In this document: piece after piece, positions 23,167 to 37,000 of the stretch
How positions within the stretch are numbered: the first letter of the stretch is position 1
How the letters are laid out: every line of letters starts with the position of its first letter
NCBI RefSeq assembly: GCF_000006565.2
Contig: NC_031471.1
Location: 434,001-498,000, forward strand
Origin: Toxoplasma gondii ME49
Taxonomy: Eukaryota > Apicomplexa > Conoidasida > Eucoccidiorida > Sarcocystidae
DNA length: 64,000 nt
Direction: 5' to 3'
Notes under the pieces: generated by a model
Database searches by the model: none
What the model was told of the DNA's origin: nothing
The model's input: only the letters and a program-made list of their open reading frames with translations
Translations under genes and position numbers: made by a program

Positions 23167-26100
23167 ATGGACGAAACAAATCTTCCAGCTCCAGCAGAGG
23201 CAGGGCGAAACCCACGGGCGCTGACCCTCGGGGGTGTGGCGGCCCGCGGGATCGCTTCAGGCCCAAGTGGCGACGGGCGCTGTCTGGGTGGATCCCCACA
23301 TGGAGAGACAGGTGTCTCTGATCAGACTGCATGCGGGTCTTCTCCTTCCGGGCAAGAGGAAGGCGAGGCGAGCTGTGGGGTCTCTGTGGGAGCTGTTGAC
23401 TTTGAGATGACGCAGCAAGAAACAGAAACGAAATGTGTCAGTGAAGGCGTGAACAACTTCAGCGCGACTCCTTCTTCCCGGTCTCACTCTTCTCTCGCCC
23501 TTGAGAACTCAGCCGGTGTCCATACACCTGCGGAGGCGAGCCACGCGTTTCCAGGCTCTTCAGGTTTTCCTCGAACACCCAAAGGAGAGCAGAGTCGGAC
23601 GGATACACTCAGGTGCAATGAAGAGAGGCGCTTCCTTGTTCCTCTCCCCTCCAGTCTTGCTCGCTTTTCTTATCGCTTGTCTACGTCCGGAAGAAAGACC
23701 CAAGTAGTGAAGACGCTTGCAGGCCGCTACACGGAAGGAGATGGCCCTCCGCCGTCGTCGTCCACTTCCAACGAACATGAAAGAAGGTCTGCATGTTTTG
23801 CTTCCATCGTTTCTTCTGCCTCGGAGGCCTCTCATGCTTCTCCCTCAGCCTCAGGCGGCCCCCGGAGGCTCGATGGAGAGGGGAGGCCGCCCGTAGAGGT
23901 TGAGAAGAGACAGCAGGAGGCGCCGACAGTCCTGGAAAGAAGACACGGTGACAGCTACCTCTCTGTGGGGTTCTCCTGGGCCTGCAGGCACCCGTGGGGT
24001 CTTGAGGTGCTTCTGACTGAGCATGCGAGAGATCGGGCTCTGGCGAGAAGAGAGAGGAAAGCTCCCTCACCGAAAATGCCGACACAAGAAGCCGCGTTGC
24101 CCCTCTCACCGATAAGAAACGGACAACTTCTCTACCCCTCTGCCTCTTCTGCATGCGCTCAAGAAACGCCCAAGTTTGATGGAAATGTGTCTCTCTCGAG
24201 AGGGAGCCAGAGAACGCGTTTGGAGACTTCGTTTCAACGGGATGAAGCCGACAGGAAAACAACAGTTCTTCAGAAGGCATGGGGCTGCGAACGCGAGGAA
24301 CGCAGGGAAAAAGATGGAAGGAAAGATGGAGAGGGCGAAAACATGGTACCTCTTTCTTCTCTCTGTTGCCCTTGCTGTCTCTGCAAGGGCACAGGGTGTT
24401 GTGACACCTGGAGAGCGTCGGCGGCCTTCTCCCGTGATTTGGCGTCACATGCAACTTCTCGGCATTGTTTCTGCTGGGCCCAGTGTCTCTCCGTTTCTCC
24501 CGTCGACTCTTCACAGACACCAGAGGGCAGAAATGGAGAAGAAGGGCAACAAGCGAAGGAAGAACTCGAGGTGCACAAGCGACTTCAGGTCAGAGAGGCA
24601 AGAGAGGCAGAGAGAGATCACCAATCAGTCAGAAAAGAAGAAGAGAGACGACGAAACAGGAAACATTTTGCTCTCGTTCAGGGCGATGCGACTGTCTCTC
24701 TGTCCGCCTCCTCGGTAAAACACTCCACATCGATCGCGTCTGCCGTCTCCCGGTGTCTCCCCGGCGAAGAGAACGCGTCGTGGCTGCCGCCGTGCAAAGC
24801 TTTCGGAGATCACTGGGAGGCGGCCATCAATCCGGACTTTTGTCAGTTGTCTCCTTGTTGTGCGGCGACCTCTCTCGTAAGGAGGGCGACAAACGAGACA
24901 GAGACACAGAGTGCACACCCCTCCTCGCCGCTTGCCTCAGATCGCTCTCCTTCGCGACTCACGCGAGGCGACGACGACCAGCAGGGCTCCAGGGAACCCA
25001 AAACGCATGAAGAGAATGCGTGCTTCTTTGCAAAAGAAAAACGAGCTTCGCTTGCCTCTTCCACTCCGCATGCTCTCGCTTCAAGTCACTCGCCGTCTCG
25101 GGCCTCTTCTTCGTCGTCGTGTCTCCACAACACCCCACAGGCCACCAGACCCACCACCTGTTCCTCCCCCGCTTCTTCCTCCGTTTCTTTTTCTTGTTCT
25201 TCCTCGTGCTCTCCTTGTTCCTCTTTCTATCCGTGTTGCGTTCGTCGCGTTCGCTTTTTTCTTCCCGAGCACTTGGCTCTGCAAGATCTCTTGCCATCGC
25301 TGCGACCGTCGAGCGCGGCGTGGGGAGCGGCGTCTCCACTGTCTCCTCACCCGGAGTGCCTGGAGAGGACGAAGAAGGCAGCTGCTGCGGGCGACGGGGC
25401 TTTTGGCTCCCAGAAGGACGGAGAGGGAGTTGGACTCAAAGTCCACAACCAGGTTCACTTGCCGTACGTGGTTGGAGCCGGAGGCAGCTTCGCAGGCGTG
25501 GGGTTCGTCCCGGCTCTCTGCACCTGCAAAGGGAAGGACTATTTCAAGTCCTGGCTGCTGCAGAGACACCGAGAGCTCGACCGCGAGCGACAGCGGAGAC
25601 ACCTGGAGCGCGGGGCAGAACGGAGCCCGAAGACGCAAGAAGAGCAGAGAGATGACGCGGAGGAGACCTTCGAAAAGCCACCAGAGATGACACCGGGAAA
25701 GACGGTGAAAAAAGAAGGGCAGGAAGGGACCGGGCACGACGAGAAGGGTGGAGAGCAGAGACCCGACGGAGTCAAGAAAGAAAATCAAAGCGAGGAGAAG
25801 ACAGCTTCGGGAAACGACGGCAAAGGAGTGGGGGAGCAAGGGAATTCGAATGCGGTGGACTCGGCCGGCGTTGTCGGATCAGCTTCCTTTTCTCCAGGGC
25901 CGTCCTTGAAGCCTGGCTCCGAGTCGCCTTCGCTTCCTTCCGTCTGTCCAAGTCCAGGGTGTCAGGGCCTGCTGTTTGTCCCGTACTCTCTGATCGAGGT
26001 GCCTCTCGTCCGCGGCGTTGAGAGCTTGTCGACGCTTGCAGAGAGCGTCGCTTTGCCGTCAAAGACAGAGCTGTTTTCTGGGTTTCTACGGCACTCAGCC

Positions 26101-29100
26101 GTCGTGGTGTGCACCAGCGAGACGCACGAGCAGCGCTGCTGGCGGGCGCTGAAGCAGGCGAATCTCCATCTGTCGGCTCTGGTCTTCGACGTCTACGCCA
26201 ACGACTTTGTCCCCTTCCACAGCGCCCGCGAGCGTCAAGGGGCAGGGGTCGACTCGCGCGCGGGCGACCGGAAAGTCTTGACCAAGGAGCAGGCTCAACT
26301 CAACCAACACCTGACCGAGTTGCAGCACGTGGGCGAAGAAGCGTCTTCGTCTGCTCTCTTGGCGGCCGGCCACGAAGAGGCGCGGGAGAAGAAGGAAGGC
26401 GAGGAAGCCGAGGGCAGCGAAACCAACGGAAGAGAGACCGATTGGGGGGACTTGGAAAGGTCGCTAGCTTCTGTAGTTTTCCCGCAAGAGGCGACCGAAG
26501 GCAGGGAACGGATTGGAAGCTTTGCTGCGGAGCGAAGGCCGCTCGAGGTGACGCTCAGAAGTGTGGGGTCTCTGGGAAAGAAGAGGGAGAAGCAAGAGAC
26601 AGAAGAAGGGAGGAGACGTGTAGGGACGGCCGCCGATGCAAGGAAGGAAGAAGCAGGTGGGCAACAGAACGCCGCAGGCGCCTGCGGACGAGGAGCTGGA
26701 AGGCGAGGAGTGGAGGCAGAAGAAGAGGCTTCGGAGGATGAAGACTCAGAGGAGGGATTCGAAGACGCAGAGGACGAGCGCCTGTTCCTTCTCCGCAGCC
26801 TCGCGACTCGCTTGCTTGCGGAAGAAGAAGGAGGGTTCGGAGAAGAAGAGAGCGAGGGAGAAATCGAGAGACACGAAGGACAAAGGCTCATAACGCCCAT
26901 CGCCCACCAAAAAGAAGGCGACAATGCGTCCGTTTCCTCACTATCTCGCGTCAAGGCGGAGCCCACAACCGCTCTCGAGGGTGACGAAAGGGGATGCAGA
27001 GAGAAGCAGGACGGAGAAGAGACAGAGGAACAGGAGACACTTGCGAAGGGACAACTGGCCAAAAATACTTCACCCAGTGCCCCTTCTTCGCAGAGACGCA
27101 GAAGAGAAATAACGGACCACAACTCGCATGCTGTGGGGACGGTGGCGGAGACAGGAAGGAGGCTCGAGAAAGCAGGTCGCCGAGCCGGCTTGCTTCGCAG
27201 GCGCGAATTTCTGAGTTTACTGACCAGCGTCTTCTCTCCCGACAGCATGGGGGGGGAGAGCAAGAAAGCGACGAGAAGAAGAAGAGAGCGACTGGATGCA
27301 AACGAGGGACGTCTGCTCGCAAGCCTGAGTCGCGCAGCGACGGATACTGAATCTGAGAGAGAAGACGCGGAGAAAACAGGTGTGGACTCTGCAGGGAAAG
27401 CGAGGGAAGCTAGAGCCACAGAGAAGAGACAGAAGCCGACAGCAAATGTATCTGCTTCCTCAGAATTGCAAAGGAGTGCCGATAGGCTGCGGGGCGAAAA
27501 GGCCGCTCGGTGGTTCGACTGTCTCTCCTCGGAGTCGCAAACGAGTGTGTCGCCCTCGTCGTCTCGCGACTCGAGTCCACTGTCTCCCAGGGGGACAGCT
27601 CTCTCGTCTCTTGTCTCTCTTCCTTCTCCTCTCGGCTCTTTCCCCTACTCTCGTCTAGGACGGAAAGAGAACGAGGAGGGCGAAGACGGCATGGCCAGAA
27701 GGGAGAAGCGAAGTCGCGTCGAGGACAGAGAGACCCGCAGCATGCGCGAGTCCTACTGCAGGCGCCGCGGCTTGGTGTGGGGAGAAGAACAAGAAGAGGA
27801 GCTTCAGAGACTCGAGACTTTCTTCAAAAACACTCCACACATCGCGCATCCCCTCCCGCGTGCTCCGTCTTCTGGTGGCACAGATGCGACGGAGAATCGA
27901 GTGAAGAAGGAGAAAGCGGAAGAAGAGCGCAGGAAAAGACAAAGGACTCGCGTCCCTGTTCCTGTAGTCCCCCCGAGAATCAGTCGACAGATCTCGCCTC
28001 CACCTAAACCGCCTCTTTCTTCTTTCAGGGGGCTCCAAGAGGGAGACGTCGCACGCGCGAGCGGCCGTGGTGGCGAGTCGATGGAGGCCGGCGATTTCGC
28101 AAATCCCTCTGGAAGTGGAATTCTGCGTCCAGAAGGTGAGGAGACAGAGAAGGAGACACAAAGGCGAAAAGAAGGGAAGTGAAAAAGAAGGTCTACACTG
28201 CTGTCTCCACGTGTCAGGCCCACTCCGAAAGAGCGAATCCCTGAATTCATTAAAAACCACTAGAGAAAAAGAGGGCATCTGAAACCCTAAGGCGAGACGG
28301 GGTGATACGAAACGAAAAGTGGATGCTGAGAAAGAAACAAATCTTCTCCAATTGGGATTATTCTTAGTGTGTCACCGTGTGTTTGCTTCGACTTCTTCTC
28401 TCTTGCATTTCCTTTTTGGTTCGGTGTATGACGCTTCCATTTGTAGTTCCGTTCTGGGTCCCCTACACCGTTTATCTGTTTTTGGCTCCATACTGCACAT
28501 TTTAAGCTCTTTTTCATCCATCGACTTCGCATTTCCTTTCTGAAGGCTTCTCCCAAATGTGTCACTGCAGTCACGCAAGGGTCACCTCAAACGTTGACCA
28601 CGAGAGAGAATGATCTATACACCGTATAACGGACATTCGACCGAGCCTAAGACAAATATTTCCGGAGTAGTTATGGCCCTTTCCTCTCCGGTAGCGTCTA
28701 TGCGCCGTGTCGTCTTGTCGCTTATCTCTTCCAGAGCCTGTCAGGAGATGCGAACAGATCGCCTGCCTCACACTTTGGTCTCTTTTCTTCCCGCGTGTGT
28801 TTTGATTTGTGTTTTATGGTGCGCACTTGGTTTTCTCTTCTCCGTTTCCTCCTCGGACCCCTCGGTTCGCTCCGGGCCTCTTGTCTTTTTTATCTGTCTC
28901 CCCTCCGCGATGTATCCCTCCTTTTTTTGTGCCGTAGGTAAAGCTGAGCCAGTGGTGCTCTTGCCTCGCAAGTCTGTCCCCTACGCTCAGAGATATGCGA
29001 GTGACGGGAACCCGTTGCCCGGTTCTTCTTCTTCAGTTGACAAGGAGAGAGCGAATGTGCGGGAGAAGGCTGAAGAGTTTGCGGGCGTTCCAGGGGGCTT

Positions 29101-29557
29101 CGTCTCTCCTCTGGAGTCGGGCAGCCGTCCGTCGGGGGCCTTTGTCCCCAACCAGAGAGATGCGTGTGCGTCAAGGTCGTTGACAGACAGTGGGTTCCAC
29201 GTGGCTTCGACGGACCTGCGGCGAGAGGCGGGGCGAAGCTTAGAGGCCGGAAGAGACGGCGTGTCGTTTTACTCGGAAAGCGGTAAGATCACCCTTCTCC
29301 CAAACAGTCGGCAGAAGTCTGATCAAAAGAGTCCGTTGGGAGTGACTCACCAGAGAGGGCGAGACCCGCCGGGGCCGTTCTCGCCTCAAAGCTTCTGTCC
29401 GTATGGCGTGACCGCACGCATGGGTGGCGCAACGGGAGAAGAGAGGAGACACACGGGCGCCGAGGGAGAAGAAGAAGCGAAGAAGGAAGTCGAACAACAG
29501 AGACAACACGCGCGGCTCATGAGGCAGCACCCGAAACCGAACTTGAGAAACTTCTAA
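23167..29557 (+). CDS. Very large protein of unknown function, Cys-cluster and low-complexity rich (two exons)
   Basis: I do not recognise this gene. Exon 1 is 23167-28135, donor AGAAG/GTGAG. Exon 2 is 28938-29557, acceptor GCCGTAG/GTAAAG; the frames join in a Gly codon. The product is about 1862 residues. The ATG sits in GCCACAATGG, an acceptable start context. Most of it is low complexity: Ser-rich, then Glu/Lys/Arg-rich after residue 800, consistent with a disordered, possibly nuclear protein. Ordered-looking islands: a Cys knot CCPCCLCKGTGCC near residue 397, CSPCSSFYPCC near 685, LCTCKGKDYFKSW near 785, and CPSPGCQGLLFVPYSLIEVP near 930, followed by about 75 well-mixed residues (VVVCTSETHEQRCWRALK, then LSALVFDVYANDFVPFHS). 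CxC followed by CX4C could make one zinc site. An additional small intron cannot be excluded. Confidence 0.75.
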
Positions 29558-31087
29558 CTCGGCGTTTTTGGCCATGTGGGCTCGCGTGACATGTCGTCGG
29601 TCGATGTTCGCTCCCCCCACATCGCCGGGGAAGGCTGGATGGTCGGGAGAACTTCCCTTGAGAAGAGAGCGCGAGCGAGAGAAGGGTACAAGAGTTGTGT
29701 CGTTCACCCGGTCTCGGAGTCTAGACGATTTCGATGCGATTTCTGGGGTGAGTCGTACCTCGCACTGGGGAGCGCAGGAACGGCAGGAACAGAAGACCAT
29801 GGGCAGCGCAAGGATGTGGGCGGAGGGTCTCTCCAGAAACGAGGAGGAGAGAGAAAAGAGGGATGTTGGAGCTTTTGCGTGTCAGACAGAGAAGAGAGGA
29901 ACAGGTGAATCGCATGCTACCATGAGACGAAGGAAGAGACGCGTGCTGCCCGGGCGTCGACAGTGGGTGCCGTGAATTGCAGGCAGGCGATTGCAATCTT
30001 CTGTACAGTTGGAGAGATCGACTTCCACTCTCTTAAGGTTCATAAAGAACGACGAACACACTGTCAGTGTAATGGAAGGACGGAACACAGCCGTTGGTAT
30101 TTGGAGCGGTCTTGACAGAAAACCTGTCGTCGAGTGGTCACTTGCATGCATAGCCAACGATGATCTTATTAAACTCACAAGGCAGCTCCAGACAGAGACA
30201 GCACATGCAGTCGCCACAGAAAGTTCAGCGGGACCGAACCTCAGTAATTTCTACTGCTACCTCGCTAAAAGGTGCCTCATCTGCATTCGCGTCTGGCCCC
30301 CCACGCTCACCTATAAATGTGTAGGATGATATAAATATATATATATATATAGTATATTTGTACAGACGCATACATGATTATTTGTAGAAGAAGGCCGAGA
30401 AAAGCAGTGTCACGATATACACTGTGGATACTGATGAATGCGAAGTTCCGTTCCAGGGTACAATTCTGCAGCCACCAGCACGATTTTCCAAAAAGAGAAG
30501 GTTTGCTTATATGCATGTAGGTACGTGCATCAAGGTACCGAGAAGGTGACCGACAAGCACATCATCATGTATATAAACGATTTGGTGTACGTTTAATTGA
30601 ACTGCATGTTTGCAAACGTATTTTCTTCCAGCGTTCAAAGGAATTGGTGCTGTCGCATTTTCGGAGGGCCGTCTAGGTTGTCAAGTTTCGCCTCCGGGAA
30701 ACATCCTTGTTTTTGTTGGAAAACAGTCTTGGGGCACCATCAAAAACCTAAGGATCTCCACGCGGACAACTGCAAATCGAAGGCGTTTCGTGGCTCTGTT
30801 TTATCGTACCTCTTTTTCTGGTCTCTTGAGGCTTCACCTTTTTTGTGAAATGCCTCATTATTCCTTCCCGCTTTACCTCTCCTGTTTTCTTCTCTTCTCT
30901 CTCTCTTTACATCTGCTTTCTTCACTTGTTCTCTCTTCATCTCTTTTTATGACATGTCTCTGTCTCTTGTATCCTTTCCTCTTTTTTCTTCTTTTCTCCC
31001 TTTATCATTCCTGTCTTCTCTCTTTATCTCTTCTTCCTTTTTCGTTCCTTTTTCTGTCGTTGCTGCTTCGTCTCCTCTGAAAGTTTA
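29558..31087. other. Convergent 3' flanks of the giant gene and the GTPase gene
   Basis: Presumed 3' UTRs meet here. A TA microsatellite lies at 30328-30358. A tract at 30870-31075 is nearly pure pyrimidine on the + strand, that is purine-rich in the GTPase transcript just after its stop. No additional gene seen. Confidence 0.6.
30328..30358. repeat. TA microsatellite
   Basis: Dinucleotide TA run in the convergent intergenic region. Confidence 0.9.
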
Positions 31088-34000
31088 TTAGCACACTTCG
31101 CAAACGGTGCCCAAGCCGCGGGTCCGACCTTCTCGAAAAATGAGAGGAGCACTCTCAGTGAGGTACTCGGCGTACTGGATGAACCTGGAAGAGAAAGAGA
31201 GAAAAAGAAAAGGAGGAAAAGCAGACGACATGTGGAGAACAGAAACACCGAGAACCTCGACATCGGGGAATTATAAACAGCGAGACAACCCAGAGGATGC
31301 ACGTTGAAGCCAGCACGCGAGAGGGCGAGAGGAAGGCGGGAAGCGTCTCAACAGGGCCTGATTCAGGAGGGAGACAGATAGACAATGAAGAGATACGCTA
31401 CCTTCCTCGGAGAGACGAATGCAGCAAACGTAGATACGTGGGGATGAGATTTGCGAACAAAGACGAACACAAGGAAAAAATGAGAGAGGAAAAGAGGAGA
31501 GAAACTGAAGACAAACTTGCAGGAGCCACGTGACAGTCGGGACAAGAGTGGAGGAGGGAGATGAAGAAGCCTAATGCGGGAGGCTAAATGCAGAGAACCA
31601 CACACGGACAGGAAGCTTATTATCAAAGACTTGAAAGAAGCAAATGGACGACTACACACAAACAAGACGGCAGGTGGAGTGCATTGAAACGGAATTAGAG
31701 ACGCGAATGAAGGCGAGTTTCTTGGAAGAAGAATTTCATCTGGAGAGACAGCTGACCGGAACTTCATGAAGCCTTTGTCTCCCGTCCGAAGGGCGTCTTT
31801 CTTCTCCGTTCTGTCCTCCGAGAAAATGTCTGTCACACGCGCAGCCTGTCGGACATTCCCTGAAGAGAAGACACCAAACAGCCACTCATGCGCCTGCACA
31901 GGTCACTTTCTCTGCTCCCTTTTCTCGGCTTCTCTCGACTGTGTCTTCCTCTTCAAACTTCTTCGCGTCTGTTTCTCTGCACTTTGTGTCACTGTTTCAG
32001 CAGTGTCACTTCTAGTCTCTGCATTCTCTGTCCTTTCTTTCTTTCGCCTTTTCTCACTGCAAAGGCTTGTTCTCTTCTCTGTTCCTCAACTCTTCCTTTG
32101 TCCTTCGCGTTATTTTGTACCGATGTGAATGACGCATTGATAGCCTCTCTGGATGGTCGTGTTGTGGTGCAGGAGGAGCACGAAGGCAAGAAATTCCCAG
32201 CAGGCCCGAAGCGGGAGCGGAGGCTCCAGCAGGACCATTCCCTGGAGAAGAAGGCAGAGCGCAAGAGAGAAGAAACTGCAGACGCGGAACAGCGTTTGAG
32301 AGGAGTTGAGAAAACTGACAGTAACGTGGCTTCGCTGCTCTCGGAGGAGATGAGTAGTCTGAAGTTTCTAGGGTATGGAAAGATCGCCTTCTCCAAAGAA
32401 AAAGAAGAGACAGCTGCGGGGTCGCGAGGAGACAGCGGAAACGTCTCTTTTTAAGAGAAACCAGAACGGACTGTGGAAGCAGGAGACTGGTCTCTAAGAA
32501 ATCACAGAACCGTATCTAGGAAGCAGCAGGATAAACTCTTTTAGGAGACATCAGATTGAGTTTTGGCAGAAAAAAAAGGGTATGTCTCTAAGAGACAGCA
32601 CAGTGGTGTCCAAGAGACGGCAGAAAGGTCTTTCGAAAACAGAAGAACGGTGTCTCATGGAAATTAAAGCGTGGCCTTTCGAAGACACGAGATGGGTCTC
32701 TACGAGACAGCAAACGAGCCTCTACTACACAGCTGACGATTCTTTTAAAGACAAAAAAGGGTCCCTAAAAGACGACAAAGTGGTCTATAAAAGAGAGCAG
32801 AAGGAACTCTTCGTGACAGCTTACTAGTCTCCACGATACAGCCGATCAGTCTGTAGCACATTGGTCTCTCAAAGATAGCACATTCGTCTCTAGAAGACAA
32901 CAGTGCAGACGTGACTGGAAATATCGGGAGAAACAGCTCGCAGAGAGGCGCAAAGTACTGTGAGTAGCAAACCTCTCCTGTCCCTCCTGTAAGAGCCACG
33001 GAAGAAGACCAACGAAAGCAAAATAGAAGTACACAAACAAGAGTTGGGAAAGGTCACAGAATCCGAAGCGGGAAGAAGCTAGGAGTGAATGACGAACCTT
33101 CCGGAAAGACGAACTCTTGAGTTGTTCCTTCTTGTTGGTCGCTCGAATACACATGGAGACGGCCTGCCCCCTCACGGCCTGGAGGGACCGACACCAAAGG
33201 AGACAAGCGCAGGCGGTGTGAGGGAAGGAAACGCGAAGAAGAAAAGGAAGAATATGGAGAAGAAGCGAAACGCAAACGCTGAAGCAAAAACACCCCGAGA
33301 GCAGGCTCAGGACTTGACACAACGAGGAAGAAACGAACACCGAAAGAGATAAGAAAAACGGAGAATGCTTTTAGAAGAAAAGCTATATCTAACCAATGAA
33401 AAGGATCAAACAGAACAGCAAAGGCATGCGGTTCTTGTCCAAGCAGGAGAAAGTTTTCTTCGTGTGTCCATCGCATTTTGGACTGCATCGCTGCTTTCCG
33501 CCACTCCCTCTCTCTCCACACGTCGAATGCCCCCTCATTATGTTCGTGCCTCTCTGCTACCCATTCTTTCATCGTCAAAAACTCCGCTTCTTCTGCCCGT
33601 CGTTTCCCCTATTTGTTTTCTCTGTTTGTTTTCTCTGTCTGTTTTCTCCGCCTACTCGAGCCACAGCCACGCGTTTGTAGTGAATGGATCGCACACCGAC
33701 CTTGCGGAAGGCGCCGGTCCTGTCGGGGCCGAGGAAGAGCTGCGAATGGTTTAAAATGGGAGCGAAGAAACCAGAAGAGAGAGAAAAGAAAAGTCCACGG
33801 TGCTCGACACGTTGGCGTGCAACTCACACGCTCATGCAGCGCACTGGCGAGGACAGCACGAGAAGAAGCGAGACTGTCCTTTGCGTGTCTCTTCGAGAAG
33901 CATTGAAAGCAGCCTTGTATGGATGTCGCGAGGGCAAGACGATACAGAAGTCTGGCACCAAAGAAACAGAAAAGACAATCATTTTCTGGGAAGTCAGACA

Positions 34001-37000
34001 CAACCGGGGCAACGCAGCAGGCAAGAACTGCGGAGGCATGTGACCTCTCCCCACAACGGTTTTGGCTCGATATTTTAAAGATCGTACAGTATGCAAAAAC
34101 ATACCATTCAGGCGCGATATAAAGATATATCTGTGATGTTGAGGGGCACTGGACTGCTGCACACCTTAACTGGCAATGCATTGATATGAGTGTCTTACAG
34201 GCACTCAGCTGGCCATTGAGAGACACAATAGAATACAAAGAACGCCCCTCAGCAAAGCGCAGTCGAGACAGGGGCGAGAGAAAGCGAAGCAGCTTGCGAT
34301 CCTAGATGACCGAAGAAAACACGAGCAAGCGAATGCAGAACTGGTGTGAGAGCAAGAGAGAAAAGACAACCACGCAAAGAAGTGACTTTGTCTTTCATTT
34401 AACAGTCTTGTTTCTCGAGAGATACGAAGAAAAAGGTATCTGCCTACTTGCCGGTTCTGGGTAACTTCTCCACTACGGAGAGTTCCAGAGACGACGACGC
34501 CGACGCCTGGAACCGAGAAGACTCTGTCGATGACAAATTCGCAGGGGTCGTCGAACCGTCTGAACGGGAAAGAAGAATGCACCAGAATGTCTCCTCAAGA
34601 CCGCCTGTCTCACCGTGTTGTTCTGCATGCACCCCGAAGAGAGCTAGGACACGGAGACAGCAAAGTGCCTCGCGAGGAATAGAATAGACGAATATGGATG
34701 AACAGGAAGCAGGGAGAGGCGACAGGGAGACTGAACGAGCTCAGATGGCAGAAGCAAAGAGGCCAAGGGAGATAAGGTTTTTCGCATGAGCAAAGACCTA
34801 CGAAAACACGAAGAAAAATAGAGTGATGTAAACGGGAGAGGTGTAAGGTGTAGATGACGACACGGGAGAGAGGAAAGAGACACCGGCGAAAGAAAGAAGA
34901 CGCAGACAGGAAGGGAAGATGAGAGAGGAGAAATAGGACAAAATCGGGTTGCGACCCCTCGCTGTCTCACCCGTAGAGACCACAAATTTCAACTCGGTTT
35001 GGGAGCTTGCCCAAGAAAGTAGCCAAGATATCCATGTTCTCCCCGGTCACGCTGGAGATGCAAAACACGGGACAGACCTGAAGAGAAACAGAAGGGCAGA
35101 AAATAACAAGAAGGGAGAAAGGGGAAATGGGGGGCGTGTGAAATAATACATGGTCACAATGACTGGAAATTTAGTATCAAATTTTCAAACTTAATTTTTA
35201 GAAAAGTACGAACACCAAAGAAGAAATTGGACGAGAAGGAAGACAACCGCGAGGGAAGACATGTAACGGCGAGTCTCTTCTAACTTGGGGGTATACATCT
35301 AGAGAGAAAGACGAAAGTAAAGACTGCGATGACACAAATATGAGCTGCGAAAGACTTTTTGTCTCTTCGCGTCGTCTGGCAATCGCGTACCCGCCCAGAA
35401 GCGACGCTTTTCGCTACAGCCTCCACCTCTTCGCGTCTCTTTATCACTGAAAGAAAAGGACATAAGAGAACTCTGGAACAGCGGAGAAGTCCGAGTACGC
35501 CTTGGCTGGTAATCTAGGCCCAGAACCCACGATTCGAAATTGCCCGAAACCCAAGAGGTGCCGGAACATCATTTGAAGCAGCGTTTCACGAAAAACATCG
35601 TTCTTTCCACCAGCTTCGAACTCTCCTTGTCACTGGAGAAAGGCGAAAAACTCAAAGAGAAAGAAACATGAGGAAACGTTATTCGGAGCTGGGCACCGCA
35701 TTCCCTCAGGATGTGAGGGAAAGCAAAGGCTAGCTGCTCTTTCATCTCCATGGGTCCCGTACCTGTAGATGAATGCGAGTTCTACTTGCCCTCTCACGAC
35801 ATCACAGAAAGCAGAATTCTCCTTCAAATTAGCGGAGCGTGGTAAAATCTTCCCCATGTCCTTCCCCCCACGAAACAGTTCATGGAGAAGACAATCTAAA
35901 CAACATCGCGCTCAGACAGAGTGTCCGCAGAGTGTCTTTGCCTTTCTCGATTGTTGTGCGACTTCGCTTCCTTAGAGAGTCGCCGTTTTGGGGACCCAGC
36001 GAGACACAAGAGCACATGAATCACGTCTCTTGGAATCCCTCATTTCTCTCGCGCGCCCTGAAGGTCGGATTTACGAAGAAGCGCGACAGACACCAGCAGA
36101 AACCCGCATCGACAAAAATGTCTTTCCCAACGTCCTCTGAAAGCACCACTCTCTCTCTTCCCGAATCCGCAACTCGGCATTATAACTGATACATAGATAC
36201 AGATACACGTTTATGGATAGATCCATACACTCATGCATGCATATATACATAGATACACAGACACATGCGTACGTACATACATACATAGACACGGAGATAA
36301 CATGCATACAGATATCTGTAGATACATAGCTGGAGAGAAAAAGAGATCCATAGAGAGATCGACAAAGCTTGCTTCTCTCCTATGTGTTTTCTTCGTGTGT
36401 CACTCACTGATCGGCAGTTTGCGGACTGCAGGGTGCTTTAAAACTTTGAAAACCTGTTCAAGAGTTCGCTTTTTAACATGCGCGGGAGTCATGTCTGTTT
36501 TTGTGACGACGACGAAGAAGGGCAGACGCAGCGCGAGCGCAATGCGCAGATGCTCCTTCGTCATTCGCTGCAGGCCGTTGTTGGCCGCGACCACCACCAT
36601 GGCGTAATCTGGAAAGGAGGCAGCCAAGCCAAAGACTGTCGTTTTCAAGTAGCGCTCGTGGCCACAAAGGTCCAATAAAGTCACAATGTTTGCTGCCTGT
36701 TCAACAACGCATCGCCACGCCGCGTTGCGAGGCACAAAGCCTCCCTGACGCGCTGCTGAAAACGACGGCGACGGAGCGGTAGAGGTGCAAGTAGACGATG
36801 AAGACGATGACGACACAGATGGAGGAAGAGAAGATGAAGGCAAAACAGATGAAGAAGGCGAAGAAGAAGTTAAGGCGGAGGTGTGGTGATTTGAGTTTGA
36901 AGCGGTTTGAGGTTCGAATGGGTCGGGAGTGGTGTTGGAGAGATGCCCGTATGTGGCGTTTTCGTGGTTTTCGGTCGTTTCTTGGGAAGACATTGCAAGG

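Noticed and set aside
23681..24520. 279-codon minus-strand ORF
   Set aside because: Antisense shadow of the same gene, low complexity, no splice or family support.
26295..27419. 374-codon minus-strand ORF, Ser/Arg-rich
   Set aside because: It is the antisense of the Glu/Lys/Arg-rich part of the large gene at 23167-29557; codon bias of GA-rich coding sequence leaves the opposite frame open. It has no family feature.
31888..32454. 188-codon + ORF with a charged end
   Set aside because: It lies antisense to the GTPase exon 32241-32121 and its introns; the minus-strand exon is supported by family alignment and phase.
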